A DNA stretch of 64,000 bases, taken from the NCBI GenBank assembly GCA_024734555.1, contig JANPWX010019815.1:1504359-1568358 (forward strand). Reading direction: 5' to 3'. Made by a program: the position numbers and the translations under genes. The notes under the pieces are model-generated. The model searched no databases, was not told the DNA's origin, and worked only from the letters and a program-made list of their open reading frames with translations. The DNA is from Trochalopteron elliotii. Its lineage: Eukaryota > Chordata > Aves > Passeriformes > Leiothrichidae. Positions 36,561-48,074 of the stretch are shown here, one piece after another. The stretch's first letter is position 1; each line of letters starts with the position of its first letter.

Positions 36561-39500
36561 TATGCTGCCAACATGCACAGGAAAAGAAGTTATATGCCCA
36601 AAGGACTTACAGTCTTACAGACCTGTTCTTGTTTACTGCTGTATGTGACTGCACACAGGTATATTTGTACCAGCACTGAATATATTTTTTTTGTCCATTG
36701 ACCAAGGTGCTGAAAATTGGAGTTTATTCAAGAAAAGCTTCTATCCATATCAAATGCCATTCTCACAGAATAATTAATGTATGCAGTCTGTGATTATTAA
36801 CTAGTACTACTATCTGTTAAAAAAATCCGTACAAACTGACTGGCAAGAATACAGACCTACATCAAATTGTAGGTTTGGACATCTGTTTAATAAAATACAA
36901 ATGTTAAAGTAGTCCTACAACTACTTATTTCAACTATTCATATAATGCTTTTTTTTTCTTTTTCCTAAATCACTTGATTTTGTTGATTTTTTAACATTCT
37001 GTATTTAGATCTTGTTACATGTTTTCTACTTTTTATTCTAACATCTCCCTGCCACTGCATAATTTTCCCTCTAAAGCACAATTCAAACAAAGGATCAGCC
37101 ATATAGCTAGTCAGTTGTTAGCTATTCATCTTTACCTTACTACTCAAAACTGTGAAAATTACACAGTTTTGACTGTTATTTATGTGGGGGTGGGGTTTTT
37201 GTTTGTTTTGCTTTTTGTTCCATGGGCTAATTAGGCCTGCATAAAATATATTTATACCTCAGAAAAAGTATAGCCTTTCAACATTTTTAAATCACTCCTT
37301 TCATTTTTGTAAAATTTCAAAGAAGTCCAGGTAATTTTGTAAATGGAATTTGATCTAAGTCTATTTCTTCTTTAGTACTCTGTTATACAGCTATGTATGA
37401 GGCTGACAGAATAGTTGCTTGCATTTTCTAAAGAAAATCTAAAATTGGTAGAGCAGTCAAACCTTAAATTTTTGAATATTGATTTTCAGGTTAATGTTTA
37501 GGGTTTCTGCAAATCATATAATTTTGTCTATCACAATTTGAGTGTGCTGCATTTTATGTCCTTTGAACACAAATTTTCAAGAGAATAGTGTAGAAACAAC
37601 TATTTTCTCATGTTGCCGCTTTTATGCATGAACAGTCTGACATCATGCTGCTCATTAAGGAAAACTTAATAAGCATTTGCTATGAGGTAGGACTGTAAAA
37701 GCAGAGAAAAGTTGCTCTGTCACAAGAGAAACTGGAGTATTCCATAAAGACCTTCTTTCAAACTGTCCTGCTTAAAAGACATACTCCAAATATACCTGAC
37801 TCTTTTTATTCTTCTTAGTTTTTACATTTAGAAAACCTTGTGAATAATTCTGGTCTATCAAGAAACTGTTTTCCCCTTTTCTTTAATCCTCATTTTTATT
37901 CTAAAGTTTTCCTCCTCTGGAACATTGTCTGCATTGTCACATGATGACCTTTCTTTTGCTGAAATCCTCAATCAGTCATTAATCACTTCTTATCTGAGCT
38001 ATTGCTATTCCCTTTTGACAGTCCTTACAAATCCTTATTATCTCAGCTTCAGGAAGACTGAAGTATCATAGCCATAGGGTCCTTCCTATCCAGTGCATAT
38101 CACTACATCTGATTCTACCCTAGTTTTCTACTTAAATTGATCTTCTAATCAACTTTCAAAATGTTGATAAATAATTCTGATACACTACATTAACTTGTTG
38201 TCCAGCTGCACCTTACTTTACTCTTTCCTTCTCTGTGTCTCCACCATCATTTGAGCAGATTACTAATGTCTCATCTGAGCCAAATGAAATTCCCTGTCTT
38301 TGTGGTATCTCTGTGACAAAGCAAATTTAAATCTCACATTTAAATCTCTCTCTTTTGTTTGTTGTTTGATTTTGTGTAAATCCATGTATGATATTGCTTT
38401 ATACAGAGCTGTATTTCAGAATTTGCCAACACAGGAATGCAGAATAAAACAAGAAGATACTGCCATGTAATTCTGTATTTTTATCCATTTAATACTTGAT
38501 GACTCAAAAATCTTTTTCATTTTATACTGGAGGACTTAAACTGACGTGCAATGTCAGTGCAGGTTTTGTTTACATGAATTGCTCCAAAACAGCTCACAAT
38601 ACATGTTCTTTTATATCCGCTAAATTAAAAAGGGAGTGTACATTAAATACAGATCATATATAAAAAGATAAAATCTATAGTTAAATTAAGAATTTAAAAG
38701 GCTTTAATTTTATAAACCATTCTGCCTAACCAAATATTTAAGCAAAAATAATACTTGATTTTTAAAATTATTTTAAAGCCGTTAAATCAAGATATGAAAC
38801 AAAATTGATGAAAAGGCTCTGGCATGAAGCATTATAAAAGTTGTGAGAAATGCTTTGTAGAAGATGAAAAAAAAATTAAATAAAAAAATCAAAGAAAATC
38901 CACATTAGATTTTTCTAGTAGAGAGGAGATTGTGACTAACTCCCTTCCAAGCTGAGTAAAGACAATTTCTCTTTTCCTAAGAGCATTTAACTTTTAAAAG
39001 GCTATGGCGATGTTGCATTTTGTGTCTGAAAAAATAGGTATATGACAGTCAAAACTACCTCATACTGCTCCTCATAAGGGAAGCTTTAAATTTATCCTAG
39101 CACCCACTTTTAGGCAAATGTATATTGGAGAGCTTCCTTTGATACTATATTAAAAAATACAAAAGTTCAAGTATAGAATTTTTTTTAATAGATTCTCATC
39201 CCTGTCACAATCAGGCTAATCTATAGCATGTGAGCTGTTTTCTTTCTCTTTTTTATAAATGTTGACTTGCAAACTGAAATACGAAGTAATTGCTCTACAG
39301 GAGAATCCTTCCTTTTACCAGGCTAATTGAAAGAATTTTCTTTTCTTTTTTTTGTCTAAACTTGAAGAACAGATGTGTAAGATCTAATTTAAAGTAATAA
39401 GGATGCTACAATCCAGAAAACTGTACTCATGAAACATCCTGACTTTTCAATAAGTACAAAACATCACGTGGTATACGAAAGCTGTCAATAGAAGAGTAGG

Positions 39501-41150
39501 AGAGAGAAACAGAAACAGAAAATAGGGACAAGGTCAACTCTGGAATATTTCACAGACTGAACAAATGACAGATAAGTGTGATAGAGGCATGGAGGAATAG
39601 ATTCCTGGAAACGTACTTTACAATTAGAATATGAATCCTGAGTATCTATCTGGTGGACAATCTTCAACTCTAGTTAGGTTGACAGATAAAATAACTTTGT
39701 GTTTTCTTTCAATATAATGGCTAGGTCACTGCAACTTCTTATACTCAAATCAACATTTGGCATACCGTCAGTAGCTGGCTATTCATGACTTTTGTTATTC
39801 CAACTAGAAGTCAGAAAACTGGGCACAATGTATCTCAAAAAAAGGAAAACAAAGGTATTAGATATTCATAATTTCTCTGGAGGCTGTTACATAATTGTTG
39901 TATACATTTCCATCAAATGCCAGTGCAGAGACCTGGGAAACCATACTTTCTATCATTTAAGCTCAAGTCTTAGAGTTCAAAAATATAAGGTTCTTTGGAT
40001 GCAATTAATTTAATCTATAATTACTATCTCATAATTTTAGAATTACTAGTGGGGAAACAGGCCAGTCTTTTTCCATATAAAAACCTGACCTGGAAAAGTG
40101 CTCTTTTTTTTCACTCCTTTTTTGGTATAGACCACCACAATTTCTAGATAAAATTGTGTGATGAGAAAAGGCAAAGCCAAAAATACCAAAACAAAGATTT
40201 ATCTTTTGTAACACTGAAGACAGAAAAAAGAGATAAAAATGAAAATTCATGAACAGAAGCATAGGATTTTCTGATAGACCTAAAAAAAAGTTTGACAGAA
40301 ACTTACTGAAATGGAAAGAAAATGTGATGACAATATAACTCGGGAAGACTTGAGAACCATTAGCTTAATGAAGATGTATTGATTGCTGTTTAAGCAGTTG
40401 CTGAGCATTGTCTGTAGGCTTTCCACCTACCATGACATAATTGATACTATACACACTCCTTCAGTGCATAATTAAACAGATTGTACCACTTCAGCTTGGA
40501 TCCCCAGGGAAGCCAGCCTCAGAGGCAGTAACAGGAACTCCAGAGACAACAGTTGCAATTGCAAAAATACACACGCTAGTTATAGTGGGGTTATTAATTA
40601 AGATGCTTATTTCCTGAGGTATTACCAAATGGTATGCTATGGCAGGCATGAACATACTCTTCTGAGAGCCTAAGCCAACAAGAGCCAATTCCAACTGCAA
40701 TTAGAATATCACAGAGCCCAAGCTAATAAACCTTGGCCTGAAGTATGGTATATTATTTTAGGAATGATGACATGCTAAAGTGGCATGGATTGTATTAGTT
40801 GAGAGTGCAAAAGAACAAGATTATTTGCTAGCCAAAACCTACACAGACATTGTCACAATTTCAGCACACAGTTTAGGTTGCTCACACAGTTCAGTTCTGT
40901 ACTTCTAAACTGAATATTTTATACAAGAAAAGCCAGAACCCCAGGTAAGAACAAGATGAGTTACTGTGTTTTCATGCAGAAGTTATGATATCTGCTATCT
41001 AATAATTTATAATTAATCTCATGAAATCCCAATTTCATTGCTTTTCAGCTATCCTTAAACATAATGCTGGAGAGTGGGGAGAGGTGAGATTGCAAAGAAG
41101 TTTACCTGCTCTTTCTGTCTCTTTGGAAATAGAGATCCCCACAAAATTTA

Positions 41151-41151
<1 letters not shown>
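36561..41151. other. Non-coding DNA, no gene seen
   Basis: No gene or transposon is recognised. An inverted repeat TCAAAACTGTG / CACAGTTTTGA with a 7-base spacer lies at 37144-37172. Short direct repeats (ATTTAAATCTC twice, 38325-38348) and A-rich or T-rich patches occur. Confidence 0.65.

Positions 41152-41184
<33 letters not shown>
41152..41184. repeat. Poly-A run, 33 bases
   Basis: This is an uninterrupted A33, the longest homopolymer in the window. It lies 54 bases before the 3' terminal octamers of a minus-strand CR1. CR1 does not end in poly-A, so the two are probably unrelated. Confidence 0.97.
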
Positions 41185-41188
<4 letters not shown>

Positions 41189-41238
41189 CTTTGATAGAAT
41201 TGTATGTTTTAAGATGAACTTGCCATTAATGGACAATA

Positions 41239-41730
41239 CAGAATCACAGAATCACAGAATCACAGAATCACAGAATCACAGAACAGGTCAGGTCTGAAGG
41301 GACCGCAGTGTGTCATCTGGTCCAACCTCCCTTCTCAAGCAGGATCATCCTAGAATACACAGCACAGAATTGTGTCCAGATGGCTTTTGAATATCTTCAG
41401 TGAGGGAGACTACATCACCTCTCTGGACAATATTCAGGTGGAACTTCCTGTGTTCTGTTTCTGCCCATTGCCTCTTGTCTTACTGTTTATACTAAGAGGA
41501 GCCTGGCACCATCCTGTGACACTGTCCCTTTAGACACTTATACACATTGCTGAGGGCCCCTCTCACTCGTCTCCTCTGAAGCCTGAGAAAGCCCAGGTTT
41601 ACTCAGCCTTTCCTCATAAGAGAGATGCTTCTGTCCTTTAATCATCTATACTATCTTCTGCTGGGCCTGCTTCAGGAGCTCCATGTCTCCCTTGAACTGA
41701 GGAGCCCAGAACTGGACAGAGCACTCCATA
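41239..41730 (-). mobile_element. CR1 3' end with terminal octamer array, minus strand
   Basis: On the plus strand the element opens with five perfect CAGAATCA units (41239-41278), the reverse complement of the CR1 ATTCTRTG-type terminal octamer. Next comes the CR1 tail: GGTCTGAAGGGACCGCAGTG (41288-41307), TCTGGTCCAACC and CTTCTCAAGCAGG. Beyond is the older 3' UTR and ORF2 end (CTTTCCTCATAAGAGAG near 41609, GGAGCTCCATGTCTCCCTTG at 41675-41694, CCAGAACTGGACAGAGCACT). A complete 3' end with perfect octamers suggests this is one of the younger CR1 copies here. It is 5'-truncated at about 41730. Confidence 0.95.
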
Positions 41731-44700
41731 TCTATATATTCCTAGAAAACACATCCTACTCTGAGAGACATTATTCTAATTGTTAAAAGACTTCTTACTT
41801 CGGAGGATAATGTCATTGCTGTGGAGCCATCTCATATATAGGTGCAACGTGACAGGAACTGAGATGCTGGAGGATGCAGAACTACAAAATCAGGTTCCAT
41901 GGGGAGTCCCTCATTCTATACTTAATAAATGGGTACCAATACAAACTAAGATTTCCAGACAGTGGCTTTCCAGACAGTCCAAACAGGGGTTTGGACTAAA
42001 ACATTAATTGTGTTTAGCAGGTGAAACAGAAAGTAATAGGTTGCCATTAACATTATGAGGTAGGACTGCTTTGTAAAGGAAAGGAAAAAGATGTGTTTGA
42101 AAACACAAGGCAAGCAAAATTTTGGACAAATCTGATTCTTCACGTGCAATTCAGTTACAGGCTGAAATTTTGGGCTGTCCTGGACCTTTGTAAGGCCATC
42201 AAAAAGACGAGCAGAGAGAGAGTTCTAGAACAGCAAATAATATCTGGCAAAATATTTAGAAGACCCTGTCATATTTTTCTGCATATGCCATAAAAAAAGG
42301 GACACTTCTCTTGGCCCCCCAAAATAATAATATTTTGTAGTCTGAAAAAAGGTTTGCAATCCCCAAAGCTAAGAAGGCAGGAACTGGTATACTGACTGAG
42401 GAGAAGTGGGACCGTACCTTAAACAATTTAACAGTCAACACCCACAATAAAACTACAGACCCCAGAACTTCTCCAAGAGCCCCGGAACTTGAATTTCCAA
42501 ATGAAAGCTTGCTAGAAAACAGATGACTTCAAACTCTATTTTTCAAGACATTATATATCTAACATAGCAATATATAATGCACAGATAAACAACAGTGACT
42601 TCAGGTACTGAAGTCTGGGGTGAGATATAAAATCACTCATCCCAGTCCGAAAGGAAAACTACCTCAGTAGCAAAACATCATCAGAGAAATCATATGGTGT
42701 TATTTATACTTTGCTCAATCAAATTATATTTTGGCATCAGTCAAGAACCAAGCTGTCATATTTAATAGAAACCTGGATGCAGTGAGCCTGTAAGATTTAA
42801 AACTGATGCCAGAGAAAAAAAGGAATTGCAGAAGTACAAAAACGCAAACAATGACAAACAGAATAATCTATATGGTACAGTATCTGAAGTATTTTCCCAT
42901 TCAGAAAAAAATGCACTATATACCTAGCAGGACAAAACAACCGTAACAGCTTCTAACGCAGTCCTGAAAATTTGGTGGACACAAACTGAGGCAAGTTTCA
43001 TCCTGGCATCCTGCAAAAATGAAGAGAAGGGGTGATATGAACCTGCCAATTTGTACAAGAATACTTAAAGTGATAACACTAGAACACTAGAATTACCCCC
43101 ACCAAAGCAAAGAGATCCTGTAAACCTCTTCAGCAAAAGTAACATCTGTGCCTGAGGGGGAATCCATGGATCCAAGTCACTGAGACATCACATATGTCTC
43201 AAAAGTATCTGATACATTTTATGGAGCACTGCTGTCAAAGAGTACTTGCCTTAACTACATGTAATATGTCAGATTATTTGCGCTTACCAGAGCCTGAAAC
43301 TCTGCTAAACCAGCACAGTATCACCAACAGAACTCCGTCCAAACAACCCTCATAAACTGCTGGTAAATGCGGTTTCTCACCTTGTAGCTTTCCTGCAACT
43401 AACAGCAGTGCTGTGCCTCATAAAACTATGACTCTGAAAATCCCATTGTGCTACTACAGGGGTTTGATATGCTTTTTCTTGCGATATCCAGACTAAAATA
43501 GTTTGTTCTGGTTCTGTGTTCATCTTCCCTGACAGCTGGGGAAATGTCCTGATGTTTTTTTCCTCCTGAGACATGGCTGTTCCCTGAGAATAGGAACTTT
43601 TTTATTAAGAAATATTATTTTACTTCCCTCTTAACAGTTTTCTTCTCAGTTTTTTCCCGTGTTGTTCTTTTATGAGATGCAACCAACTGTGAAAAAAGGG
43701 TGCCATCAACATAGTTCTGGCACTTTTGTCTACACCTTGGTACAACAAAAATGGAAAGCAAGTCACTGAAAGAATCATAACCAGATGTTACTCTCAGAGC
43801 TGAAGGATTTGAACTAATAGGAATCAATGTTGATTTGACAGACTTAACTGTCCCCAGTATGCTTCTTCTGTATCAGTAGGAAACAGAATATTACACAATG
43901 TGCCAAAATGTATTTGAGAAGACAAGAGTGCATTGGACAAAGCAGCGCTTGTCAGGGTGAGTACTGCAGCACAGAACTACTGAGCTGAGCTTAGCAAAGG
44001 TTGAAAGTAAAGGCTGTGTCTTGACATCTATTCAGCCTTCTTGGCAGCATGCTCCCTGGGGTGACAACGGTGAAAAAAGGGGTGCCATATCAACATCATT
44101 ATGGCTAGTCAGAAGGAGTCAGATGCTCATCCTTGTAGGGAGCAGCTGTTTTTTGTGTTATAACTCCATGCTGAGCAGTGGAGAGAAAGGTTAAGGCCTT
44201 GAAATGTGTGAAGGAACGGTTTGTCTAACACGTAGCTTGTTTTTCATGGATGTGATGTACTGGAAGCATTTTCCTTATTCCCTAGGGAAATGGTGGACTA
44301 CCAGCTGCAGTGCATAATTAATATTAGACTGAATCTCAAATGAGGTCATAATAATAAATATAATAAATATCTTAAAGTACATTTGATGGTCTCCTTCAAC
44401 ATCTGTAGTTTCAACATATATAGTATTTGTGGCAGCCGTCACTTTATGGAACAGGAAAAGATTAATATTTTTGCTAATAAAAAAAGGTCTAGATTTTCTC
44501 TGTTTCTACCTTTTTTTTTTCTCCATGCCTACATTACTTCTCCTAATCTTTTTGAAGTGATTTGCTATTCAGATTCTTTTTGCTAAGGCCTAGCTTCCTC
44601 CTAAGAAAATCTTACAAAGGAAGAGGGGGTAAAAGACTATGATACAAGGCAGACACTGTTTTGCAGTAGGATTTCTTAGATTTTGGCATAAAAATTTCTC

Positions 44701-46773
44701 TGCAGTAAATGTATGTTTTTCATCAGACCTTGCTCTACCACGTGGCCTAATCTTCTTGATATTTTGCCCAACATATTATGAGCTCAAACTACTATTTCTT
44801 TCCTTTGTACAAGCCAGTAATATAAATGCTAGAGCAAATGGTATAAATCCCAGTGGAACACACATATCTATTTCATTTGGGTTATTGGTTGCCAATGGGA
44901 ATAAACAGACTTTTGTCATTGAAGAGTTCGTTAGCTTTTAAAGGAAAAAAAAAAAGGGCAATACAAAACTCCCTTTCTAACCTTGTAAATCTATTGGGAA
45001 CCAAACTCTAAACTTCATTTAGTTTTTTGGGAGCATCTGCTGACCTTGGCTTTAAGAAACTTTGTAAGCCCACACAGCTTTAGATGCTCACAGTCAGCTT
45101 AGAAGATATTCATTACGGCTAGTGTCCAAACTGAAAAAGGGTGTTGGTTTAGAAAACAACTGCCTGAGCTACCACAATGGGCCCTTCTATTAGATCATCC
45201 CTACTGCCAGCTTCTCCATAGTATAGGAATACTTACTCTTTCCTGAAGATTGGCCAAAGTAGTAGTATCTTTCCTGGACAGTGTAAAGATCCCATCAATA
45301 TTCCCTGAAAATCCTATACCTGTATAGAAGTGCAGTGTATTCAGGACATGTGAATCCCCAGCCACCAGTCTCACCTTCTGTTTCTATTAAAAATTAAATA
45401 CAGGAAACTAGCAAGATACACTTGGCCAAGTGCTGCGATTCTTACTTGATTTAAATTGCTATCAACATTAAAAAGATGAATGTTAAAGAAAATACCAATG
45501 TGTCTACTGTTTTTTTTTCCCAGAAGGCATTGTCATCCTGCTGGTGGTCTTGTCTCCAGGCTGAATCTTCTAGAGGAAATTCTGAAGAACCATTTTCAAT
45601 TATCAGTACTTCATAATTAAAAAAAAAATAAAAAATTATCAAGTGGAAAAAGAGTCTGTGGCTAAAAAGTAGATAGAAAAGGATGCTAGAATAATTTTTT
45701 TATTTGGGATCAATTTTACTCTTTCAATGCCATTTTAAAGTAATTGATTTATAATGAAGCATATTATGTAGAAAGAATCAGGTTGTTAAATGAAATAATT
45801 TTCATCCAAAATGTACGCATGAGAGCTTGGAAATGTTGGCAAATTACTCACAATTTTCAGACCTCTAGGGATGAATTCCTGGATAAATTTCTAAAATTGA
45901 GTAAACAAATGTAATTGTTCTGCTAAATCTATATATAATATTTTAAAATAGCTATTAAAATATATCAGATGTGATTGAAAGTATATTTCAGTGTAATTTC
46001 AACTGTTAAAATGTAGGCTAAGCAGTAATCACAATACTCTAGCTGTTCACAGTTCATACAAAGTATTTATTTGATGTAAGAGAACAGTACCAAGATACTA
46101 AGTCATGTAAGCGGTGCAATTTTTTGAGGTTTTTTTTGTATATTGTTAGAACTGAACAATGGATATAACACCAGGTTTTCTTGAGATACAAAATGTCCAT
46201 AGGTAGCATGACTATTACTGCCGCAAGAACAAAGCCACAGAAAACTCAGCATTCAGATTTCTATCAATATCATCTCTATGTGTTTTGTTTGGTGGCTGTC
46301 TTACACCTGAGTGCCTCCTTCAAAATAAGTGTTATTAAATTCAATTACAGAAGATAATAGCATCTTTTTCACTTCAACAACTATTCATGAGTTTGTGTGA
46401 ATTTCATGTCCAGCCATTCTCCTAGCACAAGCATTGGATGTTTCTTACAAAAAGTCTCACTCTCACTGCAAAAATGACTTGTAACTGGCATTATGTTATC
46501 AGCTGGGTTTTTTGTTTTTGGGTTTTTTTTAATGTAATGCCATTGGCTATTATTTAAGGGATGTCAGTAGTGGACACAAAAGGAACACTTGCATCAACTG
46601 TAGAGAAAAAACATGAAGAGAAATTACCTACCATGTCTGAACTACATTTTTTTCTATTGCTAATATTTATTCCTGGAGGTACAGCAATCTTGAACAGGGC
46701 ACTTGTATTAGTATATCCCTAAAAACGGCATATTCAAGGATATCTTCAGGTGCTTGCATCTTTACTGGTCTTG
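41731..46773. other. Non-coding DNA, no gene seen
   Basis: There are no coding signals. A 24-base segment at 43689-43712 recurs at 44070-44096 with only three inserted bases. An AT-rich, low-GC block at about 45780-46100 contains many ATTTTA and TAAAAT words and might be conserved. A G/T-rich patch lies at 46503-46530. Confidence 0.65.
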
Positions 46774-47033
46774 TGTCATGGTTTAACCTGTTGGCAGTAT
46801 AGGAATTCCCTTTGGTCAGTTGGAGTCAGTTTTCTTAACTGAGTACACCTCAGAACTCTTGCTCTACTTGCTGGCAGGGCAGTATGAGGAGCAAAAAAGG
46901 CATTTACACTGAATAAGCACTGTTCAGCAATAACTAAAGCATCTGACTGTTATCAATATTGTTTTCATCACAAATCCAAAACAGCACCAAAACAAACTAT
47001 ATGAAGAAAATTAACTCTACCCCAGCCCCAGCA
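46774..47033 (-). mobile_element. Internally deleted LTR, same family as 47493-48074
   Basis: This begins TGTCATGGTTTAACCTG (46774) and ends near AACTCTACCCCAGCCCC (about 47014-47030), the two outer ends of a common avian ERV LTR. About 20 bases in, it jumps to the promoter-proximal segment GGAATTCCCTTTGGTCAGTT (46801-46820). The part equivalent to about 47512-47825 of the neighbouring full copy (presumed R and U5 side) is missing. Orientation is minus by comparison with that copy. It is non-functional as an LTR because the poly-A region is gone. The right boundary is approximate. Confidence 0.8.
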
Positions 47034-47492
47034 AGCTGAGTGGGTTCACAATTTCTCTCACACTTGCAGTTTTAATTAAAAACATTTTTTTTAAGACATA
47101 GTGGTAAAAATGTAAATTAATATAGATCATGACCTTTTGTGTATGAAAATCCACTTTGGGATGGTTTTCAGCTTTAAAAAATCAAAGTAAATAAAAAGCA
47201 GATGCATCATCATTTACCTGTGAAATTCTGAGGCTCCAACACTGCAGGCAGAAGTCACAGATAATTTCTCTTGAAGTCTAAAGTACTTTTATAATCCATG
47301 AGGGAATTATTTATATGTAAGCCTAATCAATATTTGTAGTGTGGTAAGAAATTCTCATCTTTCTCATGCAATGATGAATTAATTTCTTGTGTAATTTCAT
47401 TTCGTTTATGTAAGCTTGACAAACAAAATCCAAGAGAAGGCTGTACATCCTGTAGGCACTCTGTAGGTCCTGTAATTATTGCATTGTGACAA
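47034..47492. other. Spacer between two LTR copies
   Basis: There is no retroviral coding or primer-binding site visible. It looks like ordinary AT-rich host DNA, which argues against the two LTRs being ends of one provirus unless the internal region was replaced. Confidence 0.6.
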
Positions 47493-48074
47493 TGACATGG
47501 TTTATCCCCATGCAGCAAGCAAGCCCCTAACAGCCACTTGCTCACTTCCCCACAAGCTGGATCAGGGAGAGAATTGGAAGGGTAAAAGGAAGAAAGCCTA
47601 TGGGTTGAGATAAAGACAGTTTAATAGGGAAAGCAAAAGCCATGCACACAAGCAAAGCAAAACAAGGAATTAATGACCCCTTCCCATGGGCAGATGTTCA
47701 GCCTTCCCCAGGACAGCAGGGCCCCATCACATTCAAGTCACTTGGAAAGACAAACACCATCACTCCAAACGTCGCCCCTCTTTCTCTGTCTTCCCCCCAT
47801 TTTATAAACATAGCATTATGCCATGTGGTCTGGAATATCCCTTTGGTCAGCTGGAGTGACCTGTTCTGGCTCCTCACAACCTCCCAAGCACCCCCAATGT
47901 CCTCCCCAGCATGGCCATATGAAAAGCAGAAAAGGCCTTGGGTCTGTGTAAGTCCTGCTCAGCAATAACAAAAACATCTCTATATTATCAACCCTGTGTT
48001 CAACACAAATCGAAAACAAGATCATACCAGACATCATGAAGAAAATTCACTCTACCGCAGACAAAATGAGCACA
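47493..48074 (-). mobile_element. Solo LTR of an avian endogenous retrovirus, minus strand
   Basis: On the plus strand it runs from TGACATGGTTTATCCCC (47493) to AAAATGAGCACA (48074), giving TG...CA ends. Minus orientation follows from the order of signals on that strand: a TATA-like TTTATAAAA (rc of about 47801-47809), then an ATTAAA-type poly-A hexamer in the reverse complement of AGTTTAATAGGG (about 47620). Other landmarks are GGAATATCCCTTTGGTCAGC (47831-47850), GGTTGAGATAAAGACAG (47603-47619) and the AGCAAAGCAAAACAAGG stretch (47651-47667). The flanking bases GACAA and GACGT match at three of five positions, so any target duplication is decayed. Open frames inside (108 codons plus, 73 minus) are non-coding LTR sequence. 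Confidence 0.88.

Noticed and set aside
47642..48037. Frames of 108 and 73 codons in the LTR at 47493
   Set aside because: They lie wholly inside non-coding LTR sequence and have no retroviral protein motifs.
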